Shown here: piece after piece, positions 45,008 to 54,233 of the stretch
Numbering within the stretch: position 1 is the first letter of the stretch
Layout of the letters: each line of letters opens with the position of its first letter
Program-made: the position numbers and the translations under genes
The notes under the pieces: generated by a model
The model's database searches: none
What the model saw: the letters and a program-made list of their open reading frames with translations, nothing else
Told to the model about the DNA's origin: nothing
Source of the DNA: Dysgonamonadaceae bacterium
GTDB lineage: Bacteria; Bacteroidota; Bacteroidia; Bacteroidales; Azobacteroidaceae
NCBI GenBank assembly: GCA_031289145.1
Contig: JAITQA010000118.1
Coordinates: forward strand, 27,620-91,619
Reading direction: 5' to 3'
DNA length: 64,000 bases

Positions 45008-45562
45008 TTGGAACAGCAAAACAATACAATTGATATTGAACAATTAGCTCTACGCAATCAAGACGTTTTTCGCCAATTGTTTATGCAATATTTTCCGAAA
45101 GTAAAATGTTTCATTGTTTTTTTTGTTAAAAAGGAAACCGTAGCAGAAGAACTGTCACAAGATGTATTTGAAAACATTTGGAAAAATTGTGAATTTCTGC
45201 GCAATGTCCAATCCCTGAGCGCCTACATATTTCGGATGGCTAAAAATATAGCTATTAACTATTTGAATCATAAAACAGTAGAAGAAAATTATTTATCATC
45301 TTATATTCCCGAAGAAGAATATTCGATCGAAGATGACATTTATGCTAAAGAATTAGCCTTGTTGATTCGACTGACTGTAGAACGGATGCCGACACAACGC
45401 CGCCGGATTTTTGAGATGAGCCGTATTCAGAATATGAAAAACGCCGACATAGCGGAAAAATTACAAATTTCAAAAAAAACCGTAGAAAATCATTTAAATT
45501 TGGCTCTCAAACAAATCCGCGAAATAACCCTCTTAATCGGTTTATTTTTTATTGCGCAATAG
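45008..45562 (+). CDS. ECF-type RNA polymerase sigma factor (FecI/Bacteroidetes RpoE-like)
   Basis: Sigma-70 family extracytoplasmic-function factor of 184 residues. Region 2 is visible at about 20-90 (DVFRQLFMQYFPKVKCFIVF, AEELSQDVFENIWKN, AYIFRMAKNIAINYL) and region 4 at about 120-175 (MPTQRRRIFEMSR, MKNADIAEKLQISKKTVENH). Translation must begin at TTG 45008 (MEQQNNTIDIEQL). The first in-frame ATG would delete the start of region 2, and a stop lies six codons upstream. It is followed by a FecR-type anti-sigma gene and an STN-domain SusC gene. It therefore belongs to the trans-envelope signalling class that activates its own PUL when ligand occupies the transporter. Confidence 0.92.
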   Translation: MEQQNNTIDIEQLALRNQDVFRQLFMQYFPKVKCFIVFFVKKETVAEELSQDVFENIWKNCEFLRNVQSLSAYIFRMAKNIAINYLNHKTVEENYLSSYIPEEEYSIEDDIYAKELALLIRLTVERMPTQRRRIFEMSRIQNMKNADIAEKLQISKKTVENHLNLALKQIREITLLIGLFFIAQ

Positions 45563-45601
45563 TTATTTTTCCCGACCTTTCAATTTTTTTTTATTCCCGT
45601 T

Positions 45602-45629
45602 GGGTGTAAACCGTTCTTTCCTTGTCTTA
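45602..45629 (+). promoter_or_regulatory. Possible ECF-sigma-dependent promoter before the anti-sigma gene
   Basis: GGGT (45602-45605) and GTCTTA (45624-45629) are separated by 18 bp in the 88-bp gap between sigma and anti-sigma genes. Similar GGGT / GTCTT-type pairs are what I recall for Bacteroidetes ECF/FecR units. The match is by eye and unverified. Confidence 0.3.
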
Positions 45630-45650
45630 ATAAATGAATAACGGAAAAAT

Positions 45651-46640
45651 ATGACGAACGCACGTAAAATTATTGAAGCTTATTTCTCGAAAAATCATTC
45701 GGATGACCTGCAAAAGGACTTTGTTTTGTGGCTGAACGATGAACGGGACAGCCGCGAAAAAGACGATATTCTTTTCGAAATATGGGAAGGTATCAGGGAG
45801 GAAGTTGGCCCTTCGACTGAAATTTCGTACCGGAAACTGCAAACAAAAATAGCCGGTCATCGCCGACTGGCATCCATCCGTTCCTACGCGACGAAGTGGA
45901 TGCGGATTGCCGCCCTGTTCCTTCTTCCTTTATTATCTGTGGCGCTTACCTATTTGTATATGCAAAATACTCACCCATTAATGGAAACGGAGGTGCAATG
46001 GGTGGAATGTATCGTTCCCAACGGTGAACTGCGTACCGTTAATTTGCCTGATTCGTCGAAAGTGCAACTGAATGCGGGCAGTATCCTGATTTATCCGCAA
46101 CATTTCGGCCAAACGCGAAATGTTTATCTCAATGGTGAAGCTTATTTCTCAGTTGCACAAGACAAAAAACATCCTTTTATCGTCAAAACCACCGATTTGA
46201 ATGTGGAGGTATTAGGAACGGTTTTCGATGTATCAACTTTTGCCAACGATGAACAGGCCGTCGTTACCCTCGAATCGGGAATAGTGAATGTACAATTCCG
46301 CGACAACCGACATCCGGCGGTAACGCTGCTACCCAACGAACAGGTGCGTTTCCATCATGCTTCCGGAACAGTCGAAAAGCAGGCGGTGAAGGTAGCGCCA
46401 GTCATCGCATGGACACAAGGTAATCTGATTATTCAACGTATGAGTATCGAAGAAATAGCCAAAATCATCGAACGCAAATACAATCTAAAAATCTATGTTA
46501 ATTCCAAAAAATACCCTAACGAACGTATTTCGATGAAATTGATGCACAATGAAAGTATTACCGAAGTGATGGGCATTTTACAACATTTGGTTCCGAATTT
46601 AGGATATAAAATAGAAAACGAACATTTATATATTTATTAA
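45651..46640 (+). CDS. FecR-type anti-sigma factor
   Basis: Membrane-spanning anti-sigma factor of 329 residues that holds the preceding sigma factor until the SusC STN domain signals. The cytoplasmic N-terminal domain (1-83) is followed by one transmembrane helix at 84-104 (MRIAALFLLPLLSVALTYLY). The periplasmic FecR domain has NLPDSSKVQLNAGSILIYP, YLNGEAYFSVAQDKKHPF and VEVLGTVFDVSTFA. A C-terminal STN-contacting domain (about 260-329) has NERISMKLMHNESITEVM and ends ENEHLYIY. It is separated from the sigma gene by 88 bp and from the phosphatase gene by 12 bp. Confidence 0.94.
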   Translation: MTNARKIIEAYFSKNHSDDLQKDFVLWLNDERDSREKDDILFEIWEGIREEVGPSTEISYRKLQTKIAGHRRLASIRSYATKWMRIAALFLLPLLSVALTYLYMQNTHPLMETEVQWVECIVPNGELRTVNLPDSSKVQLNAGSILIYPQHFGQTRNVYLNGEAYFSVAQDKKHPFIVKTTDLNVEVLGTVFDVSTFANDEQAVVTLESGIVNVQFRDNRHPAVTLLPNEQVRFHHASGTVEKQAVKVAPVIAWTQGNLIIQRMSIEEIAKIIERKYNLKIYVNSKKYPNERISMKLMHNESITEVMGILQHLVPNLGYKIENEHLYIY

Positions 46641-46652
46641 AAATTAATAGCG

Positions 46653-47765
46653 ATGAAACACAACAAATATTCAATGTTGGCAGTAATGTTGGTCGTATGT
46701 ATCTTTTCGACCGGAAGATGTTATGGGCAGGAAAACACGGAAAAAACGCCCGAAGTGAAAAATATTATCTTTATGATTGGGGATGGAATGGGACTCGCTC
46801 ACGTGGCGGCGACTACCATCTATCGCAACTACGAGCCGCTCCATTTGGAACGCGCCCAATACATCGGATTGGCAAAAACCTATTCCAGCAACAACCGCGT
46901 AACCGATTCGGCCGCATCAGGCACCGCGCTTGCCACTGGTGTGAAAACCTATAATGGTGCCGTTGGAGTAGACACTGCCAAACATGCCGTTCGCACTATT
47001 CTTGAAAAAGCCGAAGATAACGGTAAAGCTACGGGAATGGTGGTAACCTACTCTGTTACCAATGCCACACCGGCCACATTTATAGCTCACGTCGAATCGC
47101 GTAAAATGGAAGAAGAAATTGCCGAATACTATCTTAAAACCGATATAGACGTGTTTATGGGAGGCGGCACACAATTTTTCAAGGAACGTAGCGATAAGCG
47201 TGATTTGGCCGACGAACTGGAAGCAAAAGGCTATCAAATTGTCTATACGCTCGACGATATACTCTCGTTTAGTGGAAATCGACTGGGCGCCCTACTTGCT
47301 CCTAATGCCATGCCGAAAATGAGTGAAGGACGCGGCGACTATCTACCTCTCGCTACTGACAAAGCACTCGAAATATTGAAAAACAATTCCCAAAAAGGTT
47401 TTTTTCTGATGGTCGAAGGCTCCATGATAGACGGAGGAGGGCATAAAAACGATGCTGTCATGGTTATTGACGAAACAATCGACTTCGACAAAGCGGTGGG
47501 CGTGGCATTCGACTTTGCAGATAAAAATCCAGGCACATTGGTGGTAGTAACCGCCGACCACGAAACGGGCGGATTGTCCCTTCCCTCCGGTAAACCCGAT
47601 TTCACCCTCCCCGACCAAGGAATTAAATATGCTTTCAGCACAGGAGGACACACAGGTATTTTTGTCCCAATTTATGCGTATGGCGCGGGTGCCGAAAATT
47701 TCAGTCGCATTTTGGAAAATACCGATATTCCGAAAATAATGGAACAGCTGGCCGACATAAAATAA
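46653..47765 (+). CDS. Alkaline phosphatase, exported
   Basis: Zinc phosphomonoesterase of the PhoA superfamily, 370 residues, with a signal peptide ending GRCYGQ. Metal and catalytic motifs are intact: Asp44 in MIGDGMGLAH, nucleophile Ser86 in TDSAASGTALATGVKTYNGA, MVEGSMIDGGGHKND, VVTADHETGG, and the terminal His motif STGGHTGIFVPIYAYG. It would work in the periplasm or be surface-exposed. Unusually, it lies between an anti-sigma gene and a SusC gene (gaps of 12 and 42 bp). It is thus part of a ligand-induced PUL rather than an evident phosphate-starvation regulon. A phosphorylated glycan or other phosphoester ligand is inferred. No Pho-type regulator is present nearby. Confidence 0.94.
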   Translation: MKHNKYSMLAVMLVVCIFSTGRCYGQENTEKTPEVKNIIFMIGDGMGLAHVAATTIYRNYEPLHLERAQYIGLAKTYSSNNRVTDSAASGTALATGVKTYNGAVGVDTAKHAVRTILEKAEDNGKATGMVVTYSVTNATPATFIAHVESRKMEEEIAEYYLKTDIDVFMGGGTQFFKERSDKRDLADELEAKGYQIVYTLDDILSFSGNRLGALLAPNAMPKMSEGRGDYLPLATDKALEILKNNSQKGFFLMVEGSMIDGGGHKNDAVMVIDETIDFDKAVGVAFDFADKNPGTLVVVTADHETGGLSLPSGKPDFTLPDQGIKYAFSTGGHTGIFVPIYAYGAGAENFSRILENTDIPKIMEQLADIK

Positions 47766-47807
47766 ATGTAGATCTTTTTATTAATATTTATTGTTAATTA
47801 TATTATT

Positions 47808-50800
47808 ATGAAACAATTACATCCAAATTGCATCGTATTGCTTCTATTTCTTTTGGGGCTTTCTTTTGCAACAAAGGCTCAAACGCAAAAAATCACATTG
47901 CCTCAGAGGCAAATGACTATTCTGTCTGCTTTTGAGGAAGTCGAGAAACAAACACAGTTGACGATTGCTTACAACGAGGCGATACTCAACGTAAACCGGA
48001 AGATTTCGGTAAACGCAACGAACAAACCGCTCTCGGAAGTCATGCAAGTCATTTTGAAAGGAACAAACACCACATTCAAAATCCAGGGCAAACAAATTAT
48101 TATTGTTACCGAACATTTCGCTTCGACGCCAAATCGCTATACGGGCACGGTAGCTGATCCCAAAGGTGAAGCAGTAACCGGAGCCACTATCCGGTTGAAA
48201 GACGGCTCTGCAGGCGCCATATCGGATATCAACGGGAATTTTGTGCTGGATGCGGCCGTCGGCTCAATGATCCGGATATCGTATGTAGGCTATGTAACGC
48301 AAGACGTAAAATTAGGCGAGCAACAACACCTGAAAATTGTGCTTCAAGAAGACAGCCGTTTGATGGATGAAGTGGTAGTAGTAGGTTACGGTACCCAGCG
48401 CAAGGTCTCCATCACGGGTGCCGTAGCAGCTGTATCCGGCAACGAAATTTCCACTACAAAAAACGAAAATCTAATGAATGCGCTAAGCGGCAAAATGGCA
48501 GGACTACGCGTTGTTCAGAACACCGCCGAACCTGGAGTATTTACGAATTCGTTCGAAATGCGCGATTTCGGTACTCCTTTAGTGATTATTGACGGCGTTC
48601 CCCGCGATAATATGGCGCGTATCAATTCCGAAGATGTTGAAAGTATCTCTTTGTTGAAAGATGCCGCTTCAGCTGCCGTTTACGGAGTACGCGCCGCTAA
48701 CGGCGTGGTATTGATTACCACCAAACAAGGATTGAATCAAAAATTGCAACTGAAATATTCGGGCAATTTTGCCATGCAGATGCCGTCTGGTTTTCCGAAA
48801 ACCATCAATGCCGTTGAATATATGACCTTGTTGAATGAAAAAGCCATGCATAGCGTGGACAATCCGCAAAGAATTTTTTCCGATGCTGATATTGAGCCTT
48901 ACCGCAACGGATCGTTACCATCGACCGATTGGTATTCCGAATTGATACGGGATGTTGTGCCGCAAACTCAACACACTATTAGCGCTACCGGAGGAAACGA
49001 TAAAACGCATTATTACCTGAGTTTAGGCTACCAGTATCAGGATGGATTCCTGAAAAGCGGCTCCATCAATTACGGCCGTTACAATGTACGGTCGAATGTT
49101 TCGAGTCGGTTGACCGATCGCATCAAAGTTGGTTTGAATATGTCGGCCATCATGGACGAACGCCACCGCCCGTATGAAGGAATGGATCAAGTGAACAAGT
49201 CGTTCTGGCGTTCCAATCCCAAAGATCCCATCTTTGCCAATAACAGGGAAAACTATTACAACAACGGCAGTGTGGACGCCAATAATCCTATCGCCATGTC
49301 AATCGCCGATATGGCCGGTTACCGCAACAGCGCCAAACGATGGCTTCAATCTACTTTTAACATCGAATACAAGATGCCATTCATCGAAGGCTTGAAAGCT
49401 AAGGGATTGTTTAGCTACGACTACAATACGACAATCAATAAAGATTATAAACGCACCTATTCTATTTACAAGTACAGTGCAAAAGACGACAGTTATGTGG
49501 AAACCATCAAGCAATCGCCGGCTACCTTGCGCCGCACATTCAGCGAAGACGACATTCTTTTGTATAACGTTTCACTGAATTATAATCGCCTGTTTACCGA
49601 AAAGCACGACATCGGCGCCCTGCTCTTGTTTGAAGAACAACGACAGAAGGGCGACAATTTCTATGCGCAACGCGATTTGCCTTTGCCAGTGGATCAGTTG
49701 TTTGCCGGAAGCAGCGACAATGTATTGGGAGGATCCGATATTGCCAATGTGTATGAGCATGCCAATCGCGCGATTGTTGGACGGGTAACCTACGCATTCA
49801 ATTCAAAATATATGGCTGAGGTAAGTTTCCGCTACGATGCCTCTTCCAAATTTGCCCGCAATGCCACTTGGGCGCTTTTTCCCTCTGCCTCTTTGGGATG
49901 GCGGATTTCGGAAGAAGTTTTCTGGAAAAACTCGTTGTTCGCGGTTATCAACAATTTCAAATTACGGGCTTCTTATGGTAAGGTGGGCGACGACGGCGCA
50001 TTAGACTATCAATGGCTCGCCGGATACATTTATCCCGTTGCAGGAACGCCCCGTAAAAAACCGGGCGGATATGTGATTGACGGCAAATATATTGCAGCTT
50101 CAGAAATTATGGACGTGATTAATCCGAATATTTCATGGAATGAATCCACAACAAGCAATATCGGCATAGATATGGACGGATGGAAAGGTTTGGCAGGGTT
50201 TACTTTCGATATGTTCCGTCGCAACAGGAGCGGATTATTGGCAACCCGTCTGGCAGAACTGCCCGGTATTGTCGGTGCCGGTCTTCCACAGGAAAATCTG
50301 GAAAGCGATCGCACCGAAGGATTTGAACTCGAATTGCGACACCGCAACCATATCAACAAAGTTAAATATTCGATATCCGGCGTATTCTCTTTCGCCCATA
50401 CCAAAAATATTTTTGCCGTAGAAGAAAAGGCCGGAAATTCGTATGAAAACTGGATTCGGTCGAAATCCAATCGTTATACCTATGCTACTTGGGGATGGGG
50501 AAAAGATGGCCGCTATGAATCATGGGATCAGATTGTAAACAGTCCGGTTTATACAAGTTCCGGAACTATTATCGGTGACTATGTCTACCAAGACTGGAAC
50601 GGAGACGGAGAAATATCGGACCTCGACCGCTATCCTTTCGCTTATGGCGACAAACCGTTGATTAATTATGGAATGACTTTCAATATAGAATATAAAGGAT
50701 TAGATTTTAATATGTTGTGGCAAGGAGCGGCGATTACGTCCGTGGCTTATGTCGAACAATTACGCGAGCCTATGTGGGGTAGTAGTACCGGCAGCTCGTT

Positions 50801-51161
50801 GAAACAATTCATGGACAGATGGCATCCCGCCGACCCAACCGCTGACCCCTATGCTTATGGCACCCAATGGATTTCGGGACATTACGCCTTTACAGGTACA
50901 AATCCGGATGTGGACTCCGAGTTTAACAGGCAAAATTCAAGTTATCTTCGTTTGAAAAGCATTGAGTTGGGATATTCGATTCCGGAAAAAATCAATCGCA
51001 TGTTCGGCATTCAAGGAATGCGCATCTATGCCAATGCGTACAACTTGTTAACTTTCACAAAAGTAAATGCCATCGACCCAGAGCATCCGGCTACTACCAA
51101 CGATGGCTATTTGTATCCACTGAATAAAACCGTTACTTTCGGTTTGAATGTTAATTTTTAA
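47808..51161 (+). CDS. SusC-like TonB-dependent transporter with N-terminal STN signalling domain
   Basis: Signal-transducing outer-membrane transporter of 1117 residues. After a signal peptide (cut near ATKA24) comes an STN domain at about 28-102 (QMTILSAFEEVEKQTQLTIA, INVNATNKPLSEVM-like pattern). This contacts the FecR anti-sigma factor. Then come a carboxypeptidase-regulatory-like domain (YTGTVADPKGEAVTGATIRL), the SusC hallmark DEVVVVGYGTQRKVSITGAV, plug motifs TPLVIIDGVPRDNM and AAVYGVRAANGVVLITTK, and a barrel ending KTVTFGLNVNF. The STN domain distinguishes it from the other two SusC proteins in the window and fits the adjacent sigma/anti-sigma genes. The ligand is unknown; the phosphatase in the operon suggests a phosphorylated one. 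Confidence 0.96.
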   Translation: MKQLHPNCIVLLLFLLGLSFATKAQTQKITLPQRQMTILSAFEEVEKQTQLTIAYNEAILNVNRKISVNATNKPLSEVMQVILKGTNTTFKIQGKQIIIVTEHFASTPNRYTGTVADPKGEAVTGATIRLKDGSAGAISDINGNFVLDAAVGSMIRISYVGYVTQDVKLGEQQHLKIVLQEDSRLMDEVVVVGYGTQRKVSITGAVAAVSGNEISTTKNENLMNALSGKMAGLRVVQNTAEPGVFTNSFEMRDFGTPLVIIDGVPRDNMARINSEDVESISLLKDAASAAVYGVRAANGVVLITTKQGLNQKLQLKYSGNFAMQMPSGFPKTINAVEYMTLLNEKAMHSVDNPQRIFSDADIEPYRNGSLPSTDWYSELIRDVVPQTQHTISATGGNDKTHYYLSLGYQYQDGFLKSGSINYGRYNVRSNVSSRLTDRIKVGLNMSAIMDERHRPYEGMDQVNKSFWRSNPKDPIFANNRENYYNNGSVDANNPIAMSIADMAGYRNSAKRWLQSTFNIEYKMPFIEGLKAKGLFSYDYNTTINKDYKRTYSIYKYSAKDDSYVETIKQSPATLRRTFSEDDILLYNVSLNYNRLFTEKHDIGALLLFEEQRQKGDNFYAQRDLPLPVDQLFAGSSDNVLGGSDIANVYEHANRAIVGRVTYAFNSKYMAEVSFRYDASSKFARNATWALFPSASLGWRISEEVFWKNSLFAVINNFKLRASYGKVGDDGALDYQWLAGYIYPVAGTPRKKPGGYVIDGKYIAASEIMDVINPNISWNESTTSNIGIDMDGWKGLAGFTFDMFRRNRSGLLATRLAELPGIVGAGLPQENLESDRTEGFELELRHRNHINKVKYSISGVFSFAHTKNIFAVEEKAGNSYENWIRSKSNRYTYATWGWGKDGRYESWDQIVNSPVYTSSGTIIGDYVYQDWNGDGEISDLDRYPFAYGDKPLINYGMTFNIEYKGLDFNMLWQGAAITSVAYVEQLREPMWGSSTGSSLKQFMDRWHPADPTADPYAYGTQWISGHYAFTGTNPDVDSEFNRQNSSYLRLKSIELGYSIPEKINRMFGIQGMRIYANAYNLLTFTKVNAIDPEHPATTNDGYLYPLNKTVTFGLNVNF

Positions 51162-51173
51162 AATGTAAAAAAT

Positions 51174-53108
51174 ATGAAAAGGAATAAATATATTGTAGCT
51201 GCACTGCTCTTTGCCGGTTTACACTTTCAATCCTGTGTCAATATTGAAATAGAACCCATCAACCGCGTAAAAGACACAGAAATTTTCGGTAGCGAAACAG
51301 GGCTTTTTACCTACCGGTCGCAAATGTATTGCGAATTACCCATTGAAGATTTCAAATATGCACACGACAAATTGTTCAACGACCATAACTGCACTAAATC
51401 CATTAACAGTTTGGCTGGCGAATCCATCAGTCGTGATGTAAGCGGAGCCGACACAGAAAAGGTTGGTTATTGGGAAGAAGCCTATACTCTCATCCGTCGC
51501 GCCAATTATTTTATCGAACATTTGCCGGAATACGAATACATTCACGGCCCGGAGCGCATCAAGCACCTACTGGGCGAAGCTTATTTTATCCGGGCTTATA
51601 CCTGTTTTGCATTGGCTAAACGCTACGGAGGCATTCCCATCGTTCAACGGGTATTGCAATATCCGGAAGAAAGTATCGAAGATTTACAGTTGCCCCGCAA
51701 TAGCGAAGAAGAAACTTGGGACGCTATCGCTGCCGATTTCGATTATGCCATTGCCAATATGGATGAAACCGGTTTGCGCGGAACGGCAAACAAATATGTT
51801 GCAGCAGCCTATAAATCGCGGGCAATGTTGTATGCCGGATGTATTGCCAGATACAATACCATTACCCTCCGCGATAATCGCAATACTTTGGTTTGCGGCA
51901 TCCCCGCTTCCCGTGCAAACGACTATTTCAAGCAAAGTTACGAAGCCGCCAAAATAATGGAAGGCAAGTATAGCCTCTATCTGAAATCGTGGAAAGCCGA
52001 TGACAAAGAGGCGCAATACAAAAACTTCCTCGAAATATTTTCGCAAAACAAGGCAGCGGATCATTCCGAAATTATTTTCGTAAAAGATTTCAACGAGCCG
52101 GAATCCGTATCAAGTTGGGATGCTTATCATGTACCGCTTCAAGGAAAAGGTCCCAACGGCTATTCTCAGGAGACGAATCCGACTTTGGATTTTGTGGAAT
52201 TGTTTGATGGAATTGACAAAGATGCCAAGGGTAAATTTGCCAATCTCGACGCTTCGGGACATTATCGCTATTTCGACAACACTATGGAGCCTTTCCAAAA
52301 TGCCGAACCCCGCTTACGGGCTACGGTAATTTTCCCTGGGGATATTTGGAAAAGCATGGTCATCGAAATTCGTCGGGGTATTTATACGGGGCCAATTACC
52401 GGTGGTATTTCACGTTTTCTGGCTGAAAATGCAACTACGGCTTATACAAGTACCCAAGTATATAAAGACAACAAGTTAATTCTGTCGGCCGATGCCAATC
52501 AGAAACCCTACGAAATCAGTCCGGGCATATTTATGAATCCGGCCGGACTTACCGGCACGTTCAACTCGGGTACAACCTGTCTCACGGGATTTTCTTTGCG
52601 CAAATTACTGGACGAATCGGTTCCGACCGAGCTGGTGCGCGAACGGTATTGTACAACATCGTGGATTGATATGCGGTATGCCGAAGTATTACTCAATCGT
52701 GCCGAAGCAGCCTGTGAACTGTTTATCGCCGGTGAAGGCAATGCTTACCGAACCGATGCCTATAACTGTATCCGGGAAATCCGCCAACGCGCCGGGGCAG
52801 ATCCGCTGAATGACGAGGTGGGCATAAACATGGACGTTGTCCGCAACGAACGCAAAAAAGAATTAGCCTTCGAGCACAAAGCATGGTGGGATATGCGCCG
52901 ATGGAGGACTATCGAAAAAGAACAAAATACTCAGGTATATCGCATCATAATGCCATTTTACATCAAAGAAAACGGAAAATATATTTTTGACGTCCGCTTG
53001 GATGAGAAAAACAAAAAATACACCTTCAATACCAAATGGTATTATCAAGAAATTCCTTCGAGCGAAATTTCAAAAAACCCGAATATTATTCAAAATCCTG
53101 GTTATTAA
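51174..53108 (+). CDS. SusD-like lipoprotein (sigma/anti-sigma locus)
   Basis: Surface-exposed ligand-binding lipoprotein, 644 residues, with signal MKRNKYIVAALLFAGLHFQSC and lipid Cys21. SusD features include KHLLGEAYFIRAYTCFALAK in the helical repeat region, FTGTADDR-like variability absent but WIDMRYAEVLLNRAEAACEL, the C-terminal RNERKKELAFEHKAWWDMRR and NPNIIQNPGY clearly present. It starts 12 bp after the SusC stop and is followed 22 bp later by the DUF3823 lipoprotein gene, a common trio order in Bacteroidetes. Its size is typical of the large SusD group found with STN-type SusC proteins. Confidence 0.95.
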   Translation: MKRNKYIVAALLFAGLHFQSCVNIEIEPINRVKDTEIFGSETGLFTYRSQMYCELPIEDFKYAHDKLFNDHNCTKSINSLAGESISRDVSGADTEKVGYWEEAYTLIRRANYFIEHLPEYEYIHGPERIKHLLGEAYFIRAYTCFALAKRYGGIPIVQRVLQYPEESIEDLQLPRNSEEETWDAIAADFDYAIANMDETGLRGTANKYVAAAYKSRAMLYAGCIARYNTITLRDNRNTLVCGIPASRANDYFKQSYEAAKIMEGKYSLYLKSWKADDKEAQYKNFLEIFSQNKAADHSEIIFVKDFNEPESVSSWDAYHVPLQGKGPNGYSQETNPTLDFVELFDGIDKDAKGKFANLDASGHYRYFDNTMEPFQNAEPRLRATVIFPGDIWKSMVIEIRRGIYTGPITGGISRFLAENATTAYTSTQVYKDNKLILSADANQKPYEISPGIFMNPAGLTGTFNSGTTCLTGFSLRKLLDESVPTELVRERYCTTSWIDMRYAEVLLNRAEAACELFIAGEGNAYRTDAYNCIREIRQRAGADPLNDEVGINMDVVRNERKKELAFEHKAWWDMRRWRTIEKEQNTQVYRIIMPFYIKENGKYIFDVRLDEKNKKYTFNTKWYYQEIPSSEISKNPNIIQNPGY

Positions 53109-53130
53109 TTCAATAGAAAATTAACAAGTC

Positions 53131-53892
53131 ATGAAAACAATCAAACAAATAATTCTGGTCGTACTGCTTATGAGCGGTTTTACCTCCTGTTTTGAAATTG
53201 ATAATTACGATGAACCGAAAGAAACCCTCCAAGGGAAAATCGTAGCCAAAAATACAGGCGCTCCCATTCAAACGCAAACCGGTAGCGAAGGCATCCGGAT
53301 TAAAATACTGGAATACAGCTGGAGCGACAATCCGACTCCCTACTATTTTAATTGTATACAGGACGGCACCTTCAACAATACAAAAATTTTCAAGGGAAAC
53401 TACAACATTGAGCCGTTGGGCGCTTTTGTTCCCCTGCTCATCAAAGATGCAAGCGGAGCAATCGTGAAAGACGAAACAAAAACCGTTGATATTAATGGCA
53501 CAACGAAACTGACGTTTGAAGTCGAGCCTTTCCTGAACATTGAATGGGTGGGCGAACCTGTCAAAAACGCTAACGGAACGGTTACAGCGCAGGTAAAAGT
53601 AACTCGGGGCACCGATCATCAGGACTATCAAAAAAACCTGACAGATATTTACCTTTTTGTGTCCAATAATTCATACGCAGGAAACAATAACTACATTTCC
53701 AATTATTCGACCAAAGAAACCTATTCGGGCAACGCAGGCAATAGTGTGTTGGGTGCTACGGTATCCATTACAACCAAAGCGCTCCCGACCGACCGCGTAT
53801 TTTTTCTGCGTGTGGGCGCTCGCATTGATGTGATGACCGATGGGATTCAGCGTTATAATTATTCAACGATTCAATCGGTGGATTTACGATAA
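53131..53892 (+). CDS. DUF3823-family surface lipoprotein
   Basis: Lipoprotein of 253 residues with signal MKTIKQIILVVLLMSGFTSC and lipid Cys20. The rest is predicted beta-rich: an N-terminal carboxypeptidase-regulatory-like fold (KETLQGKIVAKNTGAPIQTQ, IRIKILEYSW, GTFNNTKIFKGNYNIEPLGA) and a second beta-sandwich (LTFEVEPFLNIEWVGEPV, VKVTRGTDHQDYQKNLTDIY). This matches DUF3823 proteins that commonly follow SusC/SusD. It is probably a surface glycan-binding or accessory protein of the complex, but the biochemical role is not established. It is the last gene of the sigma-controlled locus. Confidence 0.85.
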   Translation: MKTIKQIILVVLLMSGFTSCFEIDNYDEPKETLQGKIVAKNTGAPIQTQTGSEGIRIKILEYSWSDNPTPYYFNCIQDGTFNNTKIFKGNYNIEPLGAFVPLLIKDASGAIVKDETKTVDINGTTKLTFEVEPFLNIEWVGEPVKNANGTVTAQVKVTRGTDHQDYQKNLTDIYLFVSNNSYAGNNNYISNYSTKETYSGNAGNSVLGATVSITTKALPTDRVFFLRVGARIDVMTDGIQRYNYSTIQSVDLR

Positions 53893-53985
53893 GATACTTA
53901 TCTATACAAGCATGAAACACTTACCATAATAGTTTTTTCTTCCTGTTTGGAAACTCACTTGTGGCGAACTCGTCATAGTAAGTAT

Positions 53986-54076
53986 TTAACGATTAGCAGG
54001 GGATGTCTCCGCTTCGCTTCGCTCTTGTCGACCTGAGCAAAGCGAACGCATGGAGACATCCCCTGCTAATCGTTAA
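53986..54076. repeat. 91-bp imperfect palindrome
   Basis: Two perfect 25-bp inverted arms (53986-54010 and 54052-54076; the left arm begins TTAACGATTAGCAGGGGATG) enclose a 41-bp centre. The centre is itself nearly self-complementary, with GCTTCGCTTCGCTC against GAGCAAAGCGAACGC around the palindrome GTCGAC. It occupies the middle of the 341-bp gene-free interval 53,893-54,233. It could terminate transcription in both directions or be a REP/MITE-like mobile palindrome. No other copy was seen in this window. Confidence 0.8.
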
Positions 54077-54164
54077 TCATTGAATGTAAAAGTGTTATAT
54101 GTTTACAATTACATGTGCGACAATTTTGAATGCACTCCTTTTCCGCTGTCTAAAATTTTTTATG

Positions 54165-54172
54165 TATCTTTG
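54165..54172 (+). promoter_or_regulatory. -7 promoter element of the S41 peptidase gene
   Basis: TATCTTTG is an exact TAnnTTTG match, 61 bp upstream of the first ATG of the peptidase gene and downstream of the 91-bp palindrome. Confidence 0.5.
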
Positions 54173-54233
54173 TCCTAAGTTTGTCGCAGGTACTTAAATC
54201 TGCGTATATCCATCATTTTTATAATAATTAAAG

